Part shown: positions 54,962-64,000 of the stretch, in pieces
How the letters are laid out: every line of letters starts with the position of its first letter
Position numbering within the stretch: position 1 is the stretch's first letter
NCBI GenBank assembly: GCA_964059195.1
Contig: CAXKWD010000002.1
Span: forward strand, 150,677,042-150,741,041
DNA from: Ectobius pallidus
Lineage: Eukaryota; Arthropoda; Insecta; Blattodea; Ectobiidae
Direction of reading: 5' to 3'
DNA length: 64,000 nt
Made by a program: the position numbers and the translations under genes
The notes under the pieces: model-generated
Seen by the model: the letters and a program-made list of their open reading frames with translations, nothing else
What the model was told of the DNA's origin: nothing
Databases searched by the model: none

Positions 54962-56756
54962 GGTATTTATTTATTTATTTATTCTTTTTATTTATTCTAG
55001 CAGAGCTAAGGCCATTTGGCCTTCTCTTCCGCTCTACCAGTCAAAAACTACATTACAATTACGTAATACATAACACTAACATAGCTATTAAAAACATGTA
55101 AGCCTAAACACTCTACAAGTCTGTTATATGCCTAATGTAAATTTAAGATTAATTTATAAATTATTAGAATGTTTAGAGTACTATAAAACATTAAATTACA
55201 AAAAATAATATGCTAAAGAAAATAAATAGGATTATAGCATAAGATATTTAAAATTATACTAACGAATACTAAAGAGAAAAACGTATAGTTACAAGAAGTT
55301 AGACTACGGTTTACAAGTATCAAAAAGAGCTCCAGTTAAGATTTCTAGTTACTACGATGAAAAACAAAACTAAATTACATGTTTAGAATTAATATGTTGA
55401 CTTCTCTCTGAAATTTACCAAGGGACAGCCTCTGACCGTGCGGGGGATGGAATTCCATTGGCGAGCTACTGATACAGAGAATGAGGATGAATAGGATGAA
55501 GAGCAGTGGAGAGGGATAGAGAGTACATGACTATGTTCTGATTGTGTATTTAGGGTGTGATGAGATGACAGGTTAGGGAAGCGGCTAGATAAATATGTTG
55601 GTGATGAAGTATGAAGAATTTTGAAGAGGAGACAATGACAGTGAAATCTTCTTCGGTCATTCAGACAGAGCCATGACAACATTTCGAAGGAAGGCGATAC
55701 ATGATCGAACAGACCTACATTACAAATGAATCGTACACACATATTATGAACACGTTGCAACCGTTGGGATAAATTAGAGCTCAAGTCCGTAAACAGGACA
55801 TCACAGCAATCGAAGTAGGGCATGACCAGGGTTTGTGTTAGAGTCTTTTTTACAGCAGTACGTAAGGGCATATTTAATCTTTTAAACATATGAATTAAGG
55901 AGTTTACTTTTTTACATGTTTCGTTAATGTGGCTTTCCCAAGTTAAATTTTTGTCTATCAGAACACCGAGATTTTTTACCGAATCTCCAAATGGAATTAC
56001 CGAATAATTAATTTGAATGGGCGTAAGGTTGATTTCATTCAGCTTATTTCTCAGTCGCTGATGTCCCACAACTATTGCCTGTGATTTCGCTGAATTCAGA
56101 TTGAGTCCCAAACTGTGCGTCCATTCATCTATTGAGTTAAGGTCTTCGTTTATGCTAGCTATTGCGTTGTTGATGTTGTTAGTATTTGAATGTATGTACA
56201 GTTGTAAGTCATCCGCGTAGAGATGTTATTTGCTGTGTCGTATACAGTTAGTAATGTCGTTTATGTATAGAGAAAATAGTACGGGTCCAAGAATGCTTCC
56301 CTGTGGGACTCCTGCCTTTGGAGCGCCATGTAGAAGAGCGATTATTGGAAACGACACATTGTCGGCGTTCACGCAGGTATGAGCTAAACCACAGAACAGC
56401 AGTATCTGACAGGTTTAACATCTTGAGTTTAGCAATAAGAATGTCTGTGTCTACTGAGTCGAAAGCTTTAGTCATATCAAGTAAGACAAGTACTGTCATT
56501 TTCCGTTCGTCACAGGCTTGGCGTATGTCTTCACAAATGTTCAATAACGCTGTGGTCGTGCTATGCCCTGCCCTAAAACCAGACTGATAGTGATCTAGTA
56601 GGTCATTTTTATTGAGGTAGTCAGTCAGTTGGTTGTGTACAATTCGTTCTAGTGCTTTGGAGAGGGTAGGAAGAATGCTGATAGGCCTATAGTCTTTAGG
56701 AGTTTCAGGGGATTTTGTTTTAGGAAGGGGTTTTATGTAAGCTTGCTTCCACTGGG
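54962..56756 (-). mobile_element. 5'-truncated Jockey/CR1-type LINE
   Basis: Minus-strand element. The 3' simple tail, (AAATA)n in sense, is at about 54966-54995. An untranslated region of ~390 bp follows, then reverse transcriptase coding up to ~56750. A gggtatt word at each outer edge (about 54959 and 56754) may be the target duplication. Truncation falls within the reverse transcriptase. Confidence 0.75.
55389..56750 (-). pseudogene. LINE reverse transcriptase, frameshifted
   Basis: From the right: 56544-56248 carries VLVLLDMTKAFDSVDTD with the first catalytic Asp. Then the frame shifts in the PQGS block (GVPQGSILGPVLFSLYINDI lies in the next frame), a stop follows, and YADD is readable at 56208-56219. 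From 56111 to 55389 the frame is open again with LGLNLNSAKSQ, the thumb, and LQRVHNMCVRFI. The order is normal for a Jockey/CR1-type ORF2. One frameshift and one stop break it. No endonuclease. Confidence 0.8.
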
Positions 56757-56890
56757 TATTATAGTATGGTCAGACAAAAAAATAGTTCTCTGCTTACCTT
56801 TACTTAAATTTAGATCAAAATACTTTGTGATTATGCAGAAATTATTATTCTTAACTTAAAATTACATTTGCATTGTTCGCTTGTTTCCAG
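56757..56890 (+). other. Intron 3' end with acceptor
   Basis: AT-rich sequence rising to the pyrimidine-rich gttcgcttgtttccag, a good splice acceptor. Confidence 0.55.
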
Positions 56891-57030
56891 TTATCTGAAG
56901 AAGCTAGCCTCAAGTTAGAGAAGTGTAGGATTTCACAATGTTCAGAATATGGTATCAAAGTTGAAGTCAATCGGAATACAAGCCTTGGGAATGACATGCG
57001 AATTGTGGGTTCTGTTGCTCTCTTGGAAAG
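56891..57030 (+). CDS. Next beta-helix exon, SHCBP1/nessun dorma-like
   Basis: 140 bp between acceptor ttgtttccag and donor aag/gtaagtg. It begins on a codon boundary, matching the phase-0 end of 11385-11713, and ends with two bases of a split codon. It encodes LSEEASLKLEKCRISQ, CSEYGIKVEV and then NTSLGNDMRIVGSVALLE. ASLKLEKCRIS is another beta-helix coil of the same form as ASLTDCSITS in the first exon, with the G-I-K turn. Together they suggest consecutive coils of one protein. Confidence 0.7.
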
Positions 57031-57727
57031 GTAAGTGATATAATTTTGCAGGGCTTTTTTCATGTATTTACAAGTGTAGTTCTTGAGAAAAGTTAAACTA
57101 GGACTTGCTGCTTAAAGCTTTCCATTGTAAAATTGGGTATTTTTTTAATTGATGTAACACAATTTTATTTAACAGTCTAAAAGATCTTTTGTGCTGTCAA
57201 ATTTTTACTATTATAGTTAAAGTTCATATGCTACAGAAAATGAACTGCATCTTCAGAATCACATTTATTTTATGTACATTATTCATACAATATGATACTG
57301 TATTTACTCACAAAATGAACACAACCACATGATGGATGCACCCCGACTTTTTGCAGTAAAAATATTAAAAAATTTCTCTGCATAATAGTTGAATCTCGCT
57401 TTTAACAAAATATCATCTTAATAATTAATTTTTGAAGTCGTAAGATTGGATAGTCTGATTATCTTTAAATTCAAGTATTTAAACAACAATGCATGGAAAG
57501 GTAATGGTAATTGGTTCTTATTACCGCACAAAATACCAGTATACTCAACGATAATTATTGATTAATATCACAGTATTCTTAAGACATCTGCAGTAGACAG
57601 TTGTGTTATTATTCTTTTCTTTGGTTAATGGATAAGAACAGACCAAAGTATTTAATTGTTACAAAGAGAATTGTCCACCTGACCACAAATAATTTAACCA
57701 AAAGTTCAATGTATGCAATGTTTACTT
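57031..57727 (+). other. Start of next intron, nothing recognised
   Basis: Donor gtaagtg, then AT-rich sequence without recognised features up to the Penelope palindrome. Confidence 0.45.
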
Positions 57728-58368
57728 AGCCCTTCATTCTATAGTAGTGTAATATTAATTTAATACTTATTTATATAGCACTCATGTGTACATTTTCATA
57801 CATACTATTACATTTTCTACAATAATGTTAAGGAGCTGATAGAACTGACTTACAAATGTTTATCTATTGCCCTTAAATATATGGTAGCATATATTATGCT
57901 ATTCATATAGTATACATTTGTACCTTAACTAGTAGCTTGCTGAATGCATTCAATTTAAAATATAAAACCATTAAAATTTATTGTCTTGTATGCTGCATAA
58001 ACTTAAAAATTTTAAAAATGTGTTGTCAAACTATTGTTTATGTCCTGAAGATTAAAATTAAGTAAATTTGCCGAATTATTCAGCAAATAGTCATTGATAT
58101 AAAATTAGTGTTATATACACTGGGGCTATGCAATTGTAGTTTAGTTGTAAAACAATTGTAAATTGTAGTAATTGCAAAACAATTTGTCTGTTCCTAGTTG
58201 TAAAATATAAGTAAAATTGCCGAATATCTTAGCAAATAGTCATTAATATAAAATTCTTCTTTAGTACACTGAATCTATGTAGTAGTATATTAATTTGTAG
58301 AAACGCTGGATTGATGATGGCTTTTAGTAGTATCGTTGCATCGATTGAACTTGTGGCCTCTATTCCGT

Positions 58369-58411
58369 TAGGATATGCGCATTTCGATCTATGTGATCAT
58401 CTTCAGTCCTA
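58369..58411 (-). ncRNA. Hammerhead-like ribozyme motif
   Basis: On the minus strand: tagga, then ctgaaga (fits CUGANGA), t, stem gatc-acata-gatc, gaaa, the palindrome-forming tgcgcat, a, and tccta. The outer tagga/tccta pair as helix I, and gatc/gatc form helix II. Helix III is the minimal self-complementary atgcgcat typical of Penelope hammerheads, which work best as dimers. Cleavage would follow the A before tccta. It lies ~150 bp after the coding end. Folding was done by eye. Confidence 0.6.
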
Positions 58412-58669
58412 TAATTATGTATGTATAATTAGTATGATGTTGTTATATAAAGTTATTTATGTTTATATATTGTTTGATAGAATTTGACTCACCTATTAAT
58501 AATTCCAAGGTTTGGACAGCCTGAATACAGATGTGATACTGAAGCTATTGCGTGTTGTTTGTGATGGGGTATCGTTCTGAGTATAGTTCATATAGTTCAT
58601 TGTGTTCTATTGTGTTTTCGTTTAGAATTTTATGTCTGTGTCTGTATATTTCAAAATTTTCTAATGTGT

Positions 58670-59785
58670 CTAGTTTCTGGCTTTTATTTTGTTTATGTAG
58701 AATTTTAAGTGTTTTGTTAATGGGTTGTAGATCGTGGTTGCTTTGATGAGATGTTTAGCAAATGCTGATCTGTTTCTATTGTATTTGAAGTCCGTAACGT
58801 GTTCTTGGAATCTCTGTTTAAAGGTCCTGCCCGTTTGTCCTATGTAAACCTGCTTACAATTCCCACATTCTAATTGATATACACCGCTATTTAGTAAATT
58901 ATCTTCTTTATTTCTGCTTGCATCGTATAATAGGTGTTTTAAGTTTTTGTTAGTTTTATATGCTATTTTTATTTCTTGTTGTTGCAATGGCTTTACTATC
59001 TTATGTATTTTTCTATTTGTGTAATTGAAAACTGCATATTTTTTGTTTTCTTTTTTATCTTGTTTTATTGGTGTTAATAACGATGTGGGATTATTTGTTT
59101 TTTGTAGTTTATTCTTTTTCTTTCTGATAAGTTTATGAATTAATGATTCTTTATAATCGTTACTGTTAGCTATTTGTAGAATTATTTTTAGTTCCTTGTT
59201 ATAATCATTTCTAGTCATGGGGACGCTGATTAATCTGTGTACCATGTGGTTAAAGGCTGCCATTTTATGGGTGTTTGGGTGATTTGATTTATTGTTTATT
59301 ATATTATCGGTGTAAGTGTCTTTCCTATAGATATTAAATTGTAATGTGTTGCGAACTCTTTTTATATTCAGGTCCAAGAAGTTTATACTGCTCTCAGTTT
59401 CCTTCTCTATGGTGAATTCTAAATTTTTGTCTATTTTATTGAAGTCATGGAGTATGTTATTAATTTTATCTAATTCACATATTATCAGTATATCGTCGAC
59501 GTATCTGTAGTATGTTTTAATTTTATGGTTATCAATGATATTTTCTACGTATTCTTTTTCCATGTACTGTAGGAATGTTTCGGATAAAATTCCTGATAGT
59601 GGCGATCCCATAGCTAGGCCATCTTCTTGTTTGTATATTTTGCCATCAAATTTAAAATAGTTTTGTTTCAAAATAGTTTCGAGTATTGAAGTTATTTGTC
59701 CTGTCACTATATCACTATCGCCGTTATTAGATAGTAACTGTTGTATGATGTTGATTGTTTCCTGTAAGGGTATGTTTGTGTACAA
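58670..59785 (-). CDS. Penelope-like RT and GIY-YIG endonuclease
   Basis: 371 codons, open. It begins MYTNIPLQETINI, the start of the RT palm, with QEDGLAMGSPLSG, YYRYVDDILII (catalytic Asp pair at about residues 96-97) and FLDLNIKR. After a Lys-rich linker (~205-290) comes the GIY-YIG domain: SGVYQLECGNCKQVYIGQTG, then FKQRFQEHVTDFKY. Penelope-like elements pair RT with this nuclease in one protein. Here the N-terminal part is in another frame (next entry), and a second shift removes the final ~45 residues (KLDTLENFEIYRH...), which are readable in another frame at 58560-58670. Both breaks recur in the other arm. Confidence 0.85.
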   Translation of the reverse strand: MYTNIPLQETINIIQQLLSNNGDSDIVTGQITSILETILKQNYFKFDGKIYKQEDGLAMGSPLSGILSETFLQYMEKEYVENIIDNHKIKTYYRYVDDILIICELDKINNILHDFNKIDKNLEFTIEKETESSINFLDLNIKRVRNTLQFNIYRKDTYTDNIINNKSNHPNTHKMAAFNHMVHRLISVPMTRNDYNKELKIILQIANSNDYKESLIHKLIRKKKNKLQKTNNPTSLLTPIKQDKKENKKYAVFNYTNRKIHKIVKPLQQQEIKIAYKTNKNLKHLLYDASRNKEDNLLNSGVYQLECGNCKQVYIGQTGRTFKQRFQEHVTDFKYNRNRSAFAKHLIKATTIYNPLTKHLKFYINKIKARN

Positions 59786-59796
59786 ATTCTTTAGAT

Positions 59797-60980
59797 CTAA
59801 TGATATGAGTTCTCATTGTTATTAAGTTTCATGTTTTTTATTTTCTTAACTAGGTCGAGTGTATTTTTTATAGTGAATTTATTTTCAAGTCTTAATCTTT
59901 GCTGTAGTATTTTACCCATTATTTTGGAAATTTTATATGCAGGTGCATTAATAAAGTTTACAATTGGTCTAATTGGTTTATCGTGTTTATGGATTTTTAT
60001 CTGAGATCTAAGTATTGGTATTCTAGGCCTCATGTTAATAGCATATTTCCTTTCATTATCAGTAAGAATAAATTCAGAGTTTCTTACAACTTTTTTAATT
60101 TCTGTTTGGTATTTATCAGTGGGATCTTTCTCAATTACCTGTATGTTATTGTTTTGAATAAAATCTAAAGTTTTATTTTTATATTCACTATTATCTATTA
60201 ATATTATGGCATTACCTTTGTCGGCTTTAACGTGTTTTATATCGTTATCTTGTAGTTTTTTATTCAATCCTTTTAATGTTTTTAGATGTAATTGTGTTTC
60301 ATTATTCTTGTCATTTTCCTTGGTTAATGTTCTCTTAATCTGGGTAGTGGCTTGTTCTCTAATAGATTGCTGTTTTGCTTGGTCGATATTAGCTATGGCT
60401 GTATCGGCGTCTATAATTATTGATTTGGTTTGTTCTTTTATATTGTCTGTAAAATTATGTTTATAACCTAGTTCTAGCAACTCTTCTTCCGGTTTAGTGA
60501 GTGGGGTTTTTGTGAGGTTGATGACCCTAGGGTGAAACATTCTATTTTCATGTTTGTCCTCTGTGTGTTGGTTAAGATTTGAGTGTAGTATTTTCTTCTG
60601 TTCTAATTTCTGGATTTTTCTGTTTTGTGTTTGGTATTTTCGTTCTATTTCATAATTCAGTTTTTCATTTATGTGACTATCTATGTGTGTCCATTCCTGG
60701 CTATAAATTTTGGATGCTTGTAGGTGCAATTTATATACTTGTTCATTAAGAAAATGTTTCTTTTTATATAAAAATTGTATTTCTTGTTGTAACCATTTTC
60801 TTTCTGCTAGTTTTTGAGTTCGCTCAGCGGCAATAGTGTTCGTATTAATTTTAACTTTGATGTAATTGGGAATAAGCTTTCTTACTTTACAGGTTTTATT
60901 GAAATTTATATTAGCTATTGTTTTATAAAGTTTTCGTTTTGTGTTCGTGTATTGATTGATAATTCTTGCCTGGTTGGCTT
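59797..60980 (-). CDS. Penelope-like N-terminal region, partial
   Basis: Open from 60980 to 59797 (about 394 codons, no ATG at the start, so the 5' end is lost at the palindrome centre). It has a coiled, Lys/Gln-rich beginning, then HVKADKGNAIILIDNSEYKN and KIHKHDKPIRPIVNFINAPA, both standard N-terminal RT segments of Penelope-like proteins. It ends ENSYH-stop at the point where the downstream frame continues in -1/+2 as LISLDLKNLYTNIP. Confidence 0.8.
60776..60980 (-). other. Palindrome loop
   Basis: The only part of the giant inverted repeat without a partner. It is extra 5' coding sequence of the left copy (…AERTQKLAERKWLQQ…). The right copy begins at 60981 with aatttttatataaaaagaaa, matching the left strand at about 60775. 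Confidence 0.8.
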
Positions 60981-60982
60981 AA

Positions 60983-61960
60983 TTTTTATATAAAAAGAAA
61001 CAATTTCTTAATGAACAAGTATATAAATTGCACTTACAAGCATCCAAAATTTATAGCCAGGAATGGACACACATAGATAGTCACATAAATGAAAAACTGA
61101 ATTATGAAATAGAACGAAAATACCAAACACAAAACAGAAAAATCCAGAAATTAGAACAGAAGAAAATACTACACTCAAATCTTAACCAACACACAGAGGA
61201 CAAACATGAAAATAGAATGTTTCACCCTAGGGTCATCAACCTCACAAAAACCCCATTCACTAAACCGGAAGAAGAGTTGCTAGAACTAGGTTATAAACAT
61301 AATTTTACAGACAATATAAAAGAACAAACCAAATCAATAATTATAGACGCCGATACAGCTATAGCTAATATCGACCAAGCAAAACAGCAATCTATTAGAG
61401 AACAAGTCACTACCCACATTAAGAGAACATTAACCAAGGAAAATGACAAGAATAATGAAACACAATTACATCTAAAAACATTAAAAGGATTGAATAAAAA
61501 ACTACAAGATAACGATATAAAACACGTTAAAGCCGACAAAGGTAATGCCATAATATTAATAGATAATAGTGAATATAAAAATAAAACTTTAGATTTTATT
61601 CAAAACAATAACATACAGGTAATTGAGAAAGATCCCACTGATAAATACCAAACAGAAATTAAAAAAGCTGTAAGAAACTCTGAATTTATTCTTACTGATA
61701 ATGAAAGGAAATATGCTATTAACATGAGGCCTAGAATACCAATACTTAGATCTCAGATAAAAATCCATAAACACGATAAACCAATTAGACCAATTGTAAA
61801 CTTTATTAATGCACCTGCATATAAAATTTCCAAAATAATGGGTAAAATACTACAGCAAAGATTAACACTTGAAAATAAATTCACTATAAAAAATACACTC
61901 GACCTAGTTAAGAAAATAAAAAACATGAAACTTAATAACAATGAGAACTCATATCATTAG
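60983..61960 (+). CDS. Penelope-like N-terminal region, right copy
   Basis: Open from 60983 to 61960 with no ATG at its start (5'-truncated). It carries the same ADKGNAIILID and IHKHDKPIRPIVNF segments as the left arm and differs from it at about five residues in 310. It ends at the same ENSYH-stop. Confidence 0.8.
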   Translation, partial: FLYKKKQFLNEQVYKLHLQASKIYSQEWTHIDSHINEKLNYEIERKYQTQNRKIQKLEQKKILHSNLNQHTEDKHENRMFHPRVINLTKTPFTKPEEELLELGYKHNFTDNIKEQTKSIIIDADTAIANIDQAKQQSIREQVTTHIKRTLTKENDKNNETQLHLKTLKGLNKKLQDNDIKHVKADKGNAIILIDNSEYKNKTLDFIQNNNIQVIEKDPTDKYQTEIKKAVRNSEFILTDNERKYAINMRPRIPILRSQIKIHKHDKPIRPIVNFINAPAYKISKIMGKILQQRLTLENKFTIKNTLDLVKKIKNMKLNNNENSYH

Positions 61961-61971
61961 ATCTAAAGAAT

Positions 61972-62829
61972 TTGTACACAAACATACCCTTACAGGAAAC
62001 AATCAACATCATACAACAGTTACTATCTAATAACGGCGATAGTGATATAGTGACAGGACAAATAACTTCAATACTCGAAACTATTTTGAAACAAAACTAT
62101 TTTAAATTTGATGGCAAAATATACAAACAAGAAGATGGCCTAGCTATGGGATCGCCACTATCAGGAATTTTATCCGAAACATTTCTACAGTACATAGAAA
62201 AAGAATACGTAGAAAATATCATTGATAACCATAAAATTAAAACATACTACAGATACGTCGACGATATACTGATAATATGTGAAGAAGATAAAATTAATAA
62301 CATACTCCATGACTTCAATAAAATACACAAAAATTTAGAATTCACCATAGAGAAGGGAACTGAGAGCAGTATAAACTTCTTGGACCTGAATATAAAAAGA
62401 GTTCGCAACACATTACAATTTAATATCTATAGGAAAGACACTTACACCGATAATATAATAAACAATAAATCAAATCACCCAAACACCCTTAAAATGGCAG
62501 CCTTTAACCACATGGTACACAGATTAATCAGCGTCCCCATGACTAGAAAAGATTATAACAAGGAACTAAAAATAATTCTACAAATAGCTAACAGTAACGA
62601 TTATAAAGAATCATTAATTCATAAACTTATCAGAAAGAAAAAGAATAAACTACAAAAAACAAATAATCCCACATCGTTATTAACACCAATAAAACAAGAT
62701 AATGAAGAAAACAAAAAATATGCAGTTTTCAATTACACAAATAGAAAAATACATAAGATAGTAAAGCCATTGCAACAACAAGAAATAAAAATAGCATATA
62801 AAACTAACAAAAACTTAAAACAGAAATAA
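61972..62829 (+). pseudogene. Penelope-like RT, right copy, cut short
   Basis: Same RT as the left arm (QEDGLAMGSPLSG, YVDDILIICEED). It ends prematurely at NLKQK-stop because of a 20-bp deletion. About seven residues differ from the left copy over ~280. Confidence 0.85.
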
Positions 62830-63193
62830 AGAAGATAATTTACTAAATAGCGGTGTATATCAATTAGAATGTGGGAATTGTAAGCAGGTTTACATAGGAC
62901 AAACGGGCAGGACCTTTAAACAGAGATTCCAAGAACACGTTACGGACTTCAAATACAATAGAAACAGATCAGCATTTGCTAAACATCTCATCAAAGCAAC
63001 CACGATCTACAACCCATTAACAAAACACTTAAAATTCTACATAAACAAAATAAAAGCCAGAAACTAGACACATTAGAAAATTTTGAAATATACAGACACA
63101 GACATAAAATTCTAAACGAAAACACAATAGAACACAATGAACTATATGAACTATACTCAGAACGATACCCCATCACAAACAACATGCAATAGC
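62830..63193 (+). pseudogene. GIY-YIG and C-terminal remnant, right copy
   Basis: After the deletion the GIY-YIG domain is still readable in a shifted frame (SGVYQLECGNCKQVYIGQTG, from ~62848), followed by a shift near 63050 into KLDTLENFEIYRHRHKILNE. This gives the natural C-terminus, ending at a TAG at ~63191. Confidence 0.7.
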
Positions 63194-63323
63194 TTCAGTA
63201 TCACATCTGTATTCAGGCTGTCCAAACCTTGGAATTATTAATAGGTGAGTCAAATTCTATCAAACAATAGATAAACATAAATAACTTTATATAACAACAT
63301 CATACTAATTATACATACATAAT

Positions 63324-63365
63324 TGGGCTGAAGATGATCACATAGATCGAAATGCGCATATCCTA
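63324..63365 (+). ncRNA. Hammerhead-like motif, right copy, weakened
   Basis: Core ctgaaga, stem gatc-acata-gatc, gaaa, tgcgcat, a, tccta as in the left arm. The 5' helix I strand is ttggg instead of tagga, so only about three pairs, one of them G-U, remain. Cleavage is probably poor in this copy. Confidence 0.5.
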
Positions 63366-64000
63366 AAGAAATAGAGGCCACAAGTTCAATTGATGCAACG
63401 ATACTACTAAAAGCCATCATCAATCCAGCGTTTCTACAAATTAATATACTACTACATAGATTCAGTGTACTGAAGAAGAATTTTATATTAATGACTATTT
63501 GCTAAGATATTCGGCAATTTTACTTATATTTTACTACTAGGAACAGACAAATTGTTTTGCAATTACTACAATTTACAATTGTTTTACAACTAAACTACAA
63601 TTGTATAGCCCCAGTGTATATAACACTAATTTTATATCAATGACTATTTGCTGAATAATTCGGCAAATTTACTTAATTTTAGTCTTCAGGACATAAACAA
63701 TAGTTTGACAACACATTTTTAAAATTTTTAAGTTTATGCAAGACAATATAATTTTAATGGTTTTATATTTTAAATTGAATGCATTCAGCAAGCTACTAGT
63801 TAAGGTACAAATGTATACTATACGAATAGCATAATATATGCTACCATATATTTAAGGACAATATATAAACATTTGTAAGTCAGTTCTATCAGCTCCTTAA
63901 CATTATTGTAGGAAATGTAATAGTATGTATGAAAATGTACACATGAGTGCTATATATATAAGTATTAAATTAATATTACACTACTATAGAATGAAGGGCT

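Larger units (their letters stand above)
11714..56890 (+). other. Inferred 45-kb intron packed with TEs
   Basis: Bounded by the gtaaga donor at 11714 and the ttgtttccag acceptor at 56881-56890. Both flanking exons are phase 0 at this junction and both encode beta-helix coils, so they can be read as consecutive. No other host-like exon was recognised between them, although a short one could be missed. Nearly all of this span is annotated below as nested mobile elements. Confidence 0.6.
57728..60775 (-). mobile_element. Penelope-like element, left arm of palindrome
   Basis: Minus-strand copy. From 60980 leftwards: N-terminal region, RT, GIY-YIG, C-terminal remnant, hammerhead-like motif (58369-58411) and a long AT-rich 3' region. 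It is matched base for base by the plus-strand copy at 60981-64000, at roughly 98%. The loop of about 205 bp (60776-60980) belongs to this arm as extra 5' coding. The arm may extend left of 57728, because the window ends before the mirror does. Confidence 0.9.
60981..64000 (+). mobile_element. Penelope-like element, right arm of palindrome
   Basis: Plus-strand copy, head to head with the left arm. The end at 64000 still pairs with 57728, so the arm continues past the window. Differences from the left arm are scattered substitutions and a 20-bp deletion in the linker before GIY-YIG (near 62823). Confidence 0.9.

Noticed and set aside
58552..58746. Plus-strand open frame in the Penelope 3' region (mirror at 62991-63185)
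   Set aside because: Antisense of the Penelope C-terminal coding and untranslated sequence; present twice only because of the palindrome.

Overview
The window is repeat-dense animal DNA, most likely from an insect. There is no bacterial gene organisation. It carries one split host gene and a deep stack of transposable elements: BEL/Pao, Penelope-like, Jockey/I/CR1-type LINEs, hAT, piggyBac, PIF/Harbinger-like, pogo/Tigger-like, mariner-like DUF4817 and tRNA-derived SINEs. This mixture and the AT-rich intergenic sequence fit a large insect genome, perhaps a cockroach, termite or other polyneopteran. The species cannot be fixed from the sequence.

Host gene. Two plus-strand exons, 11385-11713 and 56891-57030, have good splice sites and matching phase. 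They encode consecutive coils of a right-handed parallel beta-helix resembling SHCBP1/nessun dorma. The 45 kb between them is then one intron filled with mobile elements, and 57031-64000 is the start of the next intron.

Layout. 1-860 is a decaying ~115-bp minisatellite. 1159-2635 is a non-autonomous hAT-like element with an 8-bp target duplication. 2644-5545 is a broken RNase H-bearing LINE. 7035-8290 holds a hAT end and a LINE 3' fragment. 8400-11151 is a complete-ended hAT element whose BED-finger transposase has two stop codons. 13662-16430 has a mariner-like fragment split by a small hAT, then a second hAT transposase fragment. 16526-17638 is a Harbinger-like MITE holding a SINE. 18506-18987 is a Penelope-like fragment between inverted ends. 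19055-26482 is probably a piggyBac shell filled with a tandem-repeat TIR element, a spliced hAT transposase, a LINE fragment and a pogo MITE. A second pogo MITE follows. 28416-28679 is a small hAT MITE and 30610-30998 a head-to-head SINE dimer. 32598-39540 is an apparently intact BEL/Pao retrotransposon inserted at the start codon of a THAP-domain pseudogene. 40708-43210 is a Harbinger-like element.

43425-54400 is the most nested part. A Penelope-like copy was hit by a ~1.48-kb hAT, which was hit by an inverted copy of the same hAT. That inner copy was then hit by a 599-bp SINE and by an unassigned TIR element. The same Penelope copy also holds a 2.86-kb element with ~530-bp terminal inverted repeats. 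54751-54932 is a SINE and 54962-56756 a truncated LINE. 57728-64000 is a giant palindrome of two Penelope-like copies head to head, each with RT, GIY-YIG endonuclease and a hammerhead-like ribozyme motif.

The elements do not work together as a pathway. What the window offers is relative dating of insertions, several candidate undescribed TE families, and one young, possibly competent BEL element.
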